A DNA stretch of 15,933 nt, from the NCBI GenBank assembly GCA_937988695.1, contig CALKHM010000096.1, positions 1-15,933 of the forward strand, read 5' to 3'. Position numbers and translations under genes: made by a program. Positions 6,626 to 12,310 of the stretch are shown piece after piece. Position 1 is the first letter of the stretch. Each line of letters begins with the position of its first letter. The stretch is from an uncultured Microbacterium sp. Its GTDB lineage: Bacteria > Actinomycetota > Actinomycetes > Actinomycetales > Microbacteriaceae. The notes beneath the pieces are model-generated. The model had not been told where the DNA came from and ran no database searches. It saw only the letters and a program-made list of their open reading frames with translations.

Positions 6626-7395
6626 ACGTCCTCCTTCGTGAACCTTCTGAAATCCTCCCACGTGTCGATGTCATCGGCGCCGCCACTGCGGTCGGCGACG
6701 GATGCGATCGCCAGGTCGGCGAACAAGGACCGCACGGACTGGTCGCGACCCTGGTCGGCGACAGATGCCGCGGCCCGCCGCAGCGCATCGGTGCGGTAGA
6801 CCCCGGTCAGCCATTGCGGACGGCTGGACGCATCGGACAGGCAGGCGCCGTCGGTGTCGGAGGGCAGGAGCACGATGTCGTCCAAGAGCTGCCGCACGGC
6901 GGCGTCGACCCGAGGGAGGTCGCATGCCAGAACGAACGTCCACTCCGGGTCGTGCGCCGCCGGCACGGCCAGCGCAGCGACGATGGCGGCGGCCGGGCCG
7001 GTGAACGGCGGGTCCTCCCGGACCCACTGGACCGGGGTGGTCGTGGCACGCGTGGACTTCGTGGTCGGCGCAGCTGCCGAGGTCGGCCGAGAGGCCTGCG
7101 CGCAAGCCGGTTCGGGTCCGACGGCGATGATCGAGGATGCGTCGAGCTCGCGCACCGCTACGATCGCGCGGTCGAGCATGCTCACACCGCCGACGAGCAG
7201 GCGCGGCTTGTCGATGCCTCCCATCCGTGATGCGCGTCCGCCTGCCAGCAGGATCGCACCGAATGCGGGGCGGGAGCCGGAGGTCTCCCCGGCGGGCCCA
7301 CCGCCCGCGTGAGCCGCGCCGGCGGGCCCACCGCCCGCGTGAGCCGCGCTAGCGGGCCCACCGCCCGCGTGAGCCGCGCCGGGCGAGGTCGTCAT
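6622..7395 (-). CDS. mobA: MobA-like molybdenum cofactor nucleotidyltransferase with repeat-bearing N-terminus
   Basis: A Rossmann-like NTP transferase, 257 residues, that attaches GMP (MobA) or possibly CMP (MocA-like) to the molybdenum cofactor. The nucleotide-binding motif LAGGRASRMGGIDKP is at residues 50-64, a GP-rich segment FTGPAAAIVAAL at 131-142, the metal-binding ACDLP at 157-161 and the acceptor-side QWLTGVY at 194-200. Two features are odd. Residues 6-40 are three copies of a ten-residue repeat close to AAHAGGGPAG, encoded by a 30-bp tandem repeat. A second Ala/Thr-rich insert (about 97-121) sits where relatives have a short loop. No in-frame start codon lies between the repeats and the LAGG motif, so the repeat must be translated. 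The start at 7395 overlaps the moaC stop by four bases. Guanylyl versus cytidylyl specificity cannot be told. Confidence 0.88.
   Translation of the reverse strand: MTTSPGAAHAGGGPASAAHAGGGPAGAAHAGGGPAGETSGSRPAFGAILLAGGRASRMGGIDKPRLLVGGVSMLDRAIVAVRELDASSIIAVGPEPACAQASRPTSAAAPTTKSTRATTTPVQWVREDPPFTGPAAAIVAALAVPAAHDPEWTFVLACDLPRVDAAVRQLLDDIVLLPSDTDGACLSDASSRPQWLTGVYRTDALRRAAASVADQGRDQSVRSLFADLAIASVADRSGGADDIDTWEDFRRFTKEDV
7291..7380. repeat. 30-bp tandem repeat, three copies, inside mobA
   Basis: Copies lie at 7291-7320, 7321-7350 and 7351-7380, directly abutting. They differ only at the junction of copies two and three (CT/AG instead of CC/GG). The unit is a multiple of three, so copy-number change would add or remove ten residues without breaking mobA. 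Every unit holds GCGGGC-CCACC-GCCCGC, a perfect 6-bp stem with a 5-base loop (first copy 7292-7308). The transcript would therefore carry three strong hairpins just after the mobA start codon. Confidence 0.95.
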
Positions 7396-7877
7396 GGCCG
7401 TGCGGGCTCGGCCGGTCGCGACCATGAGCCCGACTTGCCGCCGGTCTTGGCGATCAGGCGCACATCGGTGATCGACGTGGACTTGTCCATGCCCTTGACC
7501 ATGTCGACGACGGTGAGGCCGGCAACGGATACGGCGGTCAGCGCCTCCATCTCCACGCCGGTGCGATCGGCCGTGCGCACGGTCGCCTCGATCTCGACGC
7601 CCGCGTCGACCACCTGCAGGTCGACGACCGCGCCGTGCACGCCGATGACGTGGGCGAGGGGGAGCAGTTCGGGGGTGCGCTTGGCTCCGGCGATCCCGGC
7701 GACCCGGGCGACGGCCAGCACGTCGCCCTTGGGGACGGTCCCGTCGCGCAGCGCCGCCACGACCGCGGGCGCGCAGCGCACGAAGCCGCGCGCGGTGGCC
7801 GAGCGCACCGTGGGCTGCTTCTCGGTGACGTCGACCATGCGGGCGTGACCCGCGGCATCCAGGTGCGTGAAGCTCAT
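7392..7877 (-). CDS. moaC: Cyclic pyranopterin monophosphate synthase MoaC
   Basis: A cytosolic enzyme of 161 residues that turns 3',8-cyclo-dihydroGTP (made by MoaA) into cPMP, the first stable cofactor intermediate. Highly conserved blocks are in order: MVDVTEK (14-20), KGDVLAVARVAGIAGAKRT (50-68), LLPLAH (71-76), TGVEMEALTAVSVAGLTVVD (106-125), and KTGGKSG (144-150). Lys50, His76, Asp125 and Lys128 occupy the positions of the E. coli active site (D128 and K131 for the last two). The start overlaps the moeA stop by four bases (ATGA), and the mobA start overlaps its stop in the same way. The partner gene moaA is not in the window. Confidence 0.97.
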   Translation of the reverse strand: MSFTHLDAAGHARMVDVTEKQPTVRSATARGFVRCAPAVVAALRDGTVPKGDVLAVARVAGIAGAKRTPELLPLAHVIGVHGAVVDLQVVDAGVEIEATVRTADRTGVEMEALTAVSVAGLTVVDMVKGMDKSTSITDVRLIAKTGGKSGSWSRPAEPARP

Positions 7878-9070
7878 GGCACCAGCATGACATCGACGAC
7901 ATCGCCGACTGCCACCGTGTCGACCTCGACGGGGATGATCGCGTACGCATCGGCACGGCCGAGACTGGCCGCGAGGTGCGATCCTCCCGACGACGCGGGG
8001 CGCACGCCACCCGCTTCGACGAGTACCGGGCGGTACTGACGGCGCCCGGAGGGTGTGCGCCAGGACTCGAGCACGCGCATCGGCAGGATCAGCCGGTCGA
8101 GCACCGTGGCTGCCTGCATCGCGAGCAGTGCGGGGCGCACGAAGACCTCGAACGACACCGCGACGCTGACCGGGTTGCCCGGCAGGCCGAACATCAACGG
8201 CTGGCCGGATCCGAATCCCTGCGGCTTGCCCGGCTGCATCGCGACCTTCTCGAACTGCATGGGCGCGACGTTCTTGACGACCTCGTAGGCGCCCTCGCTG
8301 ACGCCGCCCGACGTGATCACGACATCGGCGCCGAGAGCGGACGCCTCATCCAGCGCGAATCGCAGCCCGGTACCGTCATCGGTGACCCGCGTGCGCAGGA
8401 CGACCTCCGCGCCGTTCTCGCGGCACAGGCCGTCCAGCAGCATGCTGTTCGACTCGGGGATCTGTCCGTGCTCCAGCGGCTCTCCGGGCGCGCGCAGCTC
8501 GTCGCCGGTGGAGATCACGGCGACCCGCGGCAGCCGGGAGACCACGACATCGGCGACTCCGGCGGCCTGAGCCGCGGCCAGCTGCCGCGCGCCCAGACGC
8601 GATCCTGCCGGCAGGATCTGGTCGCCCGCACGACACTCCTCGCCGCGAGGCCGGATGTGCGCTCCTCGCAGACGCGGCGCCGCCACGACGGTGACCTGTC
8701 CTCTCGAGCCGGCAAGCCCACCGGCGGTGTCCTCGAACGGCACCACGGTGTCCGCGGCGGAAGGGAACGGTGCGCCAGTCATGATCCGGGCCGCCTGGCC
8801 GCTCTCCAGCGGCGGGTTCGCAGACGTTCCGGCGGGCAGGTCGGCGACGACCTCGAGGGTCACCGGATGCTCGGCGGAGGCGTCGGCGACGTCGGAGTGG
8901 AGCACGGCGAAGCCGTCCATGGCCGAGTTGTCGAACAGGGGCAGATCGACGGCCGAGCGCACAGGCTCGCGCAGGACGCGTCCGAGCGCGGCCGCCACCG
9001 GGATGGTGACGGCCTCCAGCGGACGCACGGCGGCCAGGACCTGCGCGCGGTGCTCCTCGACGGTGATCAT
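7874..9070 (-). CDS. moeA: Molybdopterin molybdenumtransferase MoeA
   Basis: Inserts molybdenum into adenylylated molybdopterin. The protein has 398 residues, the usual length. Domains run in the family order: N-terminal segment with VDLPLFDNSAMDGFAV (41-56), domain II around IMTGAPFPSAADTVVPFE (96-113), the MogA-like domain III with STGDEL (187-192), ESNS (206-209), TSGGVSEGAYE (253-263) and PGKPQGFG (280-287), then GLPGNPVS (295-302) and the C-terminal beta domain. In the TSGGVSxGxxD motif the last position is Glu where many relatives have Asp. The ATG at 9070 overlaps the moeZ stop by four bases. The frame is open further upstream but that part is a shadow of moeZ. Confidence 0.96.
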   Translation of the reverse strand: MITVEEHRAQVLAAVRPLEAVTIPVAAALGRVLREPVRSAVDLPLFDNSAMDGFAVLHSDVADASAEHPVTLEVVADLPAGTSANPPLESGQAARIMTGAPFPSAADTVVPFEDTAGGLAGSRGQVTVVAAPRLRGAHIRPRGEECRAGDQILPAGSRLGARQLAAAQAAGVADVVVSRLPRVAVISTGDELRAPGEPLEHGQIPESNSMLLDGLCRENGAEVVLRTRVTDDGTGLRFALDEASALGADVVITSGGVSEGAYEVVKNVAPMQFEKVAMQPGKPQGFGSGQPLMFGLPGNPVSVAVSFEVFVRPALLAMQAATVLDRLILPMRVLESWRTPSGRRQYRPVLVEAGGVRPASSGGSHLAASLGRADAYAIIPVEVDTVAVGDVVDVMLVP

Positions 9071-10155
9071 GCATGCTCCTTCCGGCGGGTGTTCCACCCG
9101 TCCATGCCGCCGCGCAGGACGGTCACCTCGGCTCCCGACGTCTGCAGCGCCTGCGCCGCGATGAGCGCGCGCTTTCCGACCTGGCACACGAGCACCGCCG
9201 GGTGCCCGTCGAGGCTGCCGGTCACCGCGCCGGCATCGGCCAGCACAGTGCGCAGCGGCACGTGTCTCGCGCCGGGGAGCATGCCGGTGGCCACCTCCGC
9301 GTCTTCGCGCACATCGATGACGATCGCGTCGCCGGGCTCGTCGACCTGCGCGACGTCGGCCGTCGCCCGCGGCGCGTCGGCGGGGGCATCGGCGGCTCTG
9401 GCCGTGCGCAGCGGGACTTCCCGCTGGGTGCCGGCCAGCGCGTCGAGCAGGGCCACGCGACCCAACAGCGGACGGCCGATGCCGGTGACGAGCTTGAGCG
9501 CCTCGGCGGCCATGAGTGAGCCGACCTGCAGGCACAGCGGTCCGAAGACGCCCACGGCCGAGCACGCGGGCGCCTCGCTGCCCGAGGGGTACAGGTCACG
9601 CAGTCGTACCGGCTCGGCAGGGGCCGGCGGCGCCGACCAGAACACCGTCACCAGTCCGGCGAACTCCTGCACCGTGCCCCAGACCAGCGGCAGGTCCCGC
9701 CGCTCGCACGCAGCAGCGACGATCTCGCGGCTGTCGAACGAATCGGTCCCGTCCAGGACGAGGTCGACGCCCTCGAGCAGCTCGACGGCGTTGTCGTCGG
9801 TCAGGCGTGTGCGCACGCAGCGCACCCGGGTCTCGGAGAGGTCGGCCGCCACGCGCTCGGCGCTCGCTGTCTTCGGATGACCGACGTCCTGATGGCGATG
9901 GATCACCTGGCGCTGCAGGTTCGACGCGTCCACGTCGTCGTCGTCGAACACGACGAGCTCGCCGACTCCGGCCGCCGCCAGCGCGAGGATCACCGGGGAC
10001 CCGAGGCCGCCGGCTCCGATCACGCCGATGCGGGCTGCCGCGATGCGGCGCTGGCCCTCCGGTCCGAGCCCGGCCAGGCGCTGATGCCGGGCCGTGCGCA
10101 GGTTCTCGGCGTCGCTGAGCGCATCCAGCGGAGCGACCAGGGCAGGCACGGACAT
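9067..10155 (-). CDS. moeZ: MoeZ-like adenylyltransferase with rhodanese domain (MoaD activator)
   Basis: An E1-like ThiF/MoeB domain followed by a rhodanese domain, 362 residues. It adenylylates the MoaD C-terminus and then transfers sulfur to make the thiocarboxylate. The ATP site is GVIGAGGLGSP (44-54), followed by DDDDVDASNLQRQ (71-83) and the KT of HPKTASA (93-99). LRDLYP (185-190) stands where classical MoeB has a zinc-binding CxxC, as I recall also for mycobacterial MoeZ. Cys198 in PACSAVGVFG corresponds to the SCAExGVLG cysteine. The rhodanese domain (about 272-356) has the active-site loop CQVGKR with Cys324 and ends GGMDGWN. This is the first gene of the minus-strand operon. The start at 10155 is chosen because a TACGCT box lies exactly six bases upstream; the open frame continuing to 10749 is antisense to the regulator. 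Confidence 0.93.
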   Translation of the reverse strand: MSVPALVAPLDALSDAENLRTARHQRLAGLGPEGQRRIAAARIGVIGAGGLGSPVILALAAAGVGELVVFDDDDVDASNLQRQVIHRHQDVGHPKTASAERVAADLSETRVRCVRTRLTDDNAVELLEGVDLVLDGTDSFDSREIVAAACERRDLPLVWGTVQEFAGLVTVFWSAPPAPAEPVRLRDLYPSGSEAPACSAVGVFGPLCLQVGSLMAAEALKLVTGIGRPLLGRVALLDALAGTQREVPLRTARAADAPADAPRATADVAQVDEPGDAIVIDVREDAEVATGMLPGARHVPLRTVLADAGAVTGSLDGHPAVLVCQVGKRALIAAQALQTSGAEVTVLRGGMDGWNTRRKEHA

Positions 10156-10167
10156 GGTCTCAGCGTA
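10156..10167 (-). promoter_or_regulatory. Leaderless-type -10 box of the moeZ operon
   Basis: On the minus strand TACGCT (10167-10162) is followed by GAGACC and then ATG at 10155, the same six-base spacing as at the three plus-strand leaderless candidates. It would drive moeZ-moeA-moaC-mobA-DUF6457-moaD as one transcript. No Shine-Dalgarno site is seen before the ATG. Confidence 0.6.
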
Positions 10168-10177
10168 GCCATCCCGC

Positions 10178-10202
10178 GCACCGTCGGGCGCGGTGCACGG
10201 TG
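10178..10202. promoter_or_regulatory. Inverted repeats in the moeZ/regulator divergent region, possible operator
   Basis: GCACCG (10178-10183) pairs with CGGTGC (10191-10196), and CACCGT (10179-10184) pairs alternatively with ACGGTG (10197-10202). They lie just upstream of the moeZ -10 box, near its expected -35 position. They could be a binding site for the divergently encoded HTH-TOBE regulator. Short GC palindromes arise easily at this base composition, so support is weak. Confidence 0.3.
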
Positions 10203-10279
10203 AAGGATGTCGGCGTCCGAGCAGTGCACGCGCAACCGCATCCGCGGAACAATAGCAATGCTCGATCCGTACATGCGGT

Positions 10280-10290
10280 GCTACGGTAGC
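10280..10290. promoter_or_regulatory. Palindrome over the regulator promoter, candidate operator
   Basis: GCTAC-G-GTAGC is a perfect 11-base palindrome centred on 10285. It overlaps the -10 box TACGGT (10282-10287) and ends four bases before the regulator ATG. A bound protein here would block the promoter, which fits autoregulation by the HTH-TOBE protein. The moeZ promoter contains one matching half, GCTACG, on its coding strand. Confidence 0.4.
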
Positions 10291-10293
10291 CTC
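10282..10293 (+). promoter_or_regulatory. Leaderless-type -10 box of the regulator-modABC operon
   Basis: TACGGT (10282-10287), six bases, then ATG at 10294. No Shine-Dalgarno sequence is present. This is the only promoter-like signal seen ahead of modA, modB and modC, which follow with no gap large enough for another. Confidence 0.6.
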
Positions 10294-10689
10294 ATGTCCG
10301 CAAGCTACAAGATCGCGCAGGCTGCGCGGCTGCTCGGCGTCAGCGACGACACCGTTCGCCGCTGGGTCGAGCAGGGCGTGCTCCCGGTCACCGACGCCAG
10401 CCCCACCGAGATCCCCGGCGATGCTCTCGCCCGTCGCGCCGTCGAGCTGGCGAAGTCCGCAGACGATCCCACCGACGTGCTCTCCAGCGCTCGTAACAGG
10501 TTCACCGGCTTGGTCACGAACGTCATCGCCGACGGTGTGAGTGCGCAGGTGGACATCCAGGCCGGTCCGCACCGGGTGGTCTCGCTGATGACTGCTGAAG
10601 CTGTCCGCGAGCTCGGGCTCGAGGTCGGATCGCTGGCGGTCGCGGTCGTCAAGGCGACCACCGTCATCATCGAGACCCCGCGCCGGTGA
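10294..10689 (+). CDS. HTH-TOBE molybdate-binding transcriptional regulator
   Basis: A one-component molybdate sensor of 131 residues. Residues 5-30 (YKIAQAARLLGVSDDTVRRW) form a MerR/excisionase-type helix-turn-helix. Residues about 66-128 are a molbindin/TOBE domain, with SARNRFTGLV (65-74), the molybdate-contact region around GPHRVVSLMT (91-100), and SLAVAVVKATTVIIE (113-127). In such proteins molybdate binding to the TOBE part changes DNA binding. It differs from E. coli ModE, which has a winged-helix N-terminus and two TOBE domains. It leads the modABC operon and is divergent from moeZ, so both promoters are candidate targets. The in-frame GTG/ATG codons upstream (open to 10207) are rejected because the ATG at 10294 sits at leaderless distance from TACGGT. 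Confidence 0.92.
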   Translation: MSASYKIAQAARLLGVSDDTVRRWVEQGVLPVTDASPTEIPGDALARRAVELAKSADDPTDVLSSARNRFTGLVTNVIADGVSAQVDIQAGPHRVVSLMTAEAVRELGLEVGSLAVAVVKATTVIIETPRR

Positions 10690-10712
10690 CCGGAACGAGA
10701 GTGGGAATCCCC

Positions 10713-11504
10713 ATGCGCAGAATGACCGTCCTCGCCGCGGCCGCGGCATCCCTCGTTCTGCTGCTTTCCGGGTGCGCGAGCACGCCGAACACGCCCGCGA
10801 ACGCCGTCGGTGGCAGCAGCACCCCGGCTGCGATCAGCGGGGAGGTGTCGGTGTCGGCTGCGGCATCGCTGAAGGGCGCGTTCGACAAGGCGATCGCCGA
10901 GTTCACCTCCGCGCATCCGGAGGTGCACATCACTGCGAACTACGACGGCTCGAGCACGCTGGCCACGCAGATCGACGGCGGCGCCAAGGTCGACGTGTTC
11001 GCCTCGGCGGATCAGGCCAACATGGCCAAGGTCACCGACCCGGGCCTGGCCTCCGACCCGGTGATCTTCGCCCGCAACACGCTCGTCGTGGTCGTGCCCA
11101 AGAGCAACCCGGGCGACGTGAAGACGCTGCAGGACCTTGCGAAAAAGAGCCTGAAGGTCGTGCTGTGCGCGCCGGCGGTGCCGTGCGGCGCGGCATCCCA
11201 GACCCTGTTGAAGAACGAGGGCGTGACGGTGACCCCGGCCAGCGAGGAGCAGAACGTCACGGCGGTGCTCACGAAGGTGGCCGGCGACGAAGCCGACGCC
11301 GGGCTCGTGTACAAGACCGACGCCGCCACCACCGATCAGGTCTCCTCGTTCGTGCCCGACGGCGCCGGCAAGGTCGTCAACTCGTATCCGATCGTGACGT
11401 TGAAGGATGCCCCGAACAGGCCTGCCGCGCAGGCGTTCGTCGACTTCATCACCGGCGTCGACGGCCAGACGATCCTCGCGTCGTTCGGATTCGACAGGCC
11501 ATGA
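10713..11504 (+). CDS. modA: Molybdate ABC transporter substrate-binding lipoprotein ModA
   Basis: Extracytoplasmic molybdate-binding protein, 263 residues. A lipoprotein signal (MRRM, then a hydrophobic Ala/Leu stretch) ends in lipobox LSGC with Cys21 as the acylated residue. A Ser/Thr/Pro/Ala linker (22-42) leads to the binding fold. Ligand-site segments are VSAAASLKGAF (47-57), YDGSSTLATQI (77-87), VPCGAASQ (156-163) and ADAGLVYKTDA (194-204); the serines and the Tyr of these segments coordinate the oxyanion in ModA proteins. Two extra cysteines (152 and 158) could form a disulfide. Start choice is uncertain. ATG 10713 gives a normal signal peptide, but GTG 10686 would overlap the regulator stop as GTGA, in the style of other junctions here, and add nine residues. 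Tungstate binding is also possible for the family. Confidence 0.93.
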   Translation: MRRMTVLAAAAASLVLLLSGCASTPNTPANAVGGSSTPAAISGEVSVSAAASLKGAFDKAIAEFTSAHPEVHITANYDGSSTLATQIDGGAKVDVFASADQANMAKVTDPGLASDPVIFARNTLVVVVPKSNPGDVKTLQDLAKKSLKVVLCAPAVPCGAASQTLLKNEGVTVTPASEEQNVTAVLTKVAGDEADAGLVYKTDAATTDQVSSFVPDGAGKVVNSYPIVTLKDAPNRPAAQAFVDFITGVDGQTILASFGFDRP

Positions 11505-12310
11505 GACGCCGCGGGTTCGCGCCGCCGATCCTGGTCGTCCCGGCCGTGATCGGCCTTGCGTTCCTCGTCGTGCCGCTGGCGGCACTGGTCGGCAAGGTCG
11601 ACTGGTCGAGTCTGTGGGCCGACATCACCTCGGCCGACGCCCTCGACGCGCTACGGCTGTCGGTGTCGACGGGCCTGGTGGCCACGGCCCTGTGCCTTCT
11701 GCTCGGAGTGCCGTTGGCGCTGCTGATCGCCCGGGCCGGCGGTCGGGTGGCCTCGGTGCTGCGCGCGGGCGTCACCGTCCCGCTGGTGCTGCCGCCGATG
11801 GGGGGGGGCCTGTCCTTGCTGTTCCTGTTCGGCCGCGCGGGCTGGCTGGGCTGGACCGGATGGCAGATCCCGTTCACGACGACCGCGGTGGTCATGGCGC
11901 AGACGTTCGTCGCGCTGCCGTTCCTCGTGCTGGCGCTGGAGGGCGCGCTTCGCACCTCGGGCGTGGCGTTCGAGCGCACGGCGGCAGGGCTCGGGGCCGG
12001 CCGCTGGACGATCTTCTGGCGAGTGACGCTGCCGCTGGCGGCCCCCGGGCTGCTGTCCGGCGTCATCCTCTGCTTCGCGCGGGCGATCGGCGAGTTCGGC
12101 GCCACCGCGCTGTTCGCCGGCAACGCTCCCGGCGTCACGCAGACCATGCCGCTGGCCATCTACACCGCGTTCAACGGCGCCGGTGTCACGCAGGGATCTG
12201 CTCTCGCGCTGTCGCTGCTGCTGCTGGTGACCGCTATCGCCGTGCTGCTGCTCGTGCGCGCCTGGCGTCCCGGCGCGGCCGGACCTGCCCCGATGGAAGG
12301 CGTGCGGTGA
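11501..12310 (+). CDS. modB: Molybdate ABC transporter permease ModB
   Basis: Inner-membrane channel subunit of the molybdate importer, 269 residues, with five to six hydrophobic segments. The EAA loop that docks on ModC reads ERTAAGLGAGRWTIFWRVTLP (about 158-178, shown for its central AAGLGAGRW core), followed by FARAIGEFGATALFAG (192-207), a hallmark of molybdate/sulfate permeases. The start ATG overlaps the modA stop by four bases (ATGA). The segment LPPMGGGLSLLFLFGR (97-111) is normally PPVVGG or similar; here it is encoded across a run of nine G (11800-11808), leaving the frame intact. The stop overlaps the modC GTG start by four bases. Confidence 0.94.
   Translation: MRRRGFAPPILVVPAVIGLAFLVVPLAALVGKVDWSSLWADITSADALDALRLSVSTGLVATALCLLLGVPLALLIARAGGRVASVLRAGVTVPLVLPPMGGGLSLLFLFGRAGWLGWTGWQIPFTTTAVVMAQTFVALPFLVLALEGALRTSGVAFERTAAGLGAGRWTIFWRVTLPLAAPGLLSGVILCFARAIGEFGATALFAGNAPGVTQTMPLAIYTAFNGAGVTQGSALALSLLLLVTAIAVLLLVRAWRPGAAGPAPMEGVR
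11800..11808. repeat. G9 homopolymer within modB
   Basis: Nine consecutive G follow the AT of codon Met100. The run encodes part of Met-Gly-Gly-Gly in a conserved part of the permease. It is a potential slippage site in replication or sequencing; as written, the frame is correct. Confidence 0.95.

Noticed and set aside
7291..7380. The 30-bp repeats as a small CRISPR array
   Set aside because: The units abut with no spacers, the length is a multiple of three, they lie in frame inside mobA, and no cas gene is nearby.
10156..10293. A molybdenum cofactor riboswitch upstream of moeZ or the regulator
   Set aside because: The proposed -10 boxes lie six bases from both start codons, leaving no transcribed leader, and no long conserved stem structure was seen.
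10156..10749. An N-terminal extension of MoeZ reading up to 10749 on the minus strand
   Set aside because: It is antisense to the HTH-TOBE regulator and shows no domain. MSVPALVAPLD at 10155 is a normal MoeZ start with a well-placed -10 box.
11798..11810. A frameshift in modB at the G9 tract
   Set aside because: Conserved ModB motifs lie in the same frame on both sides (LPP before, LLFLFGR and the EAA loop after), so the gene is intact as written.
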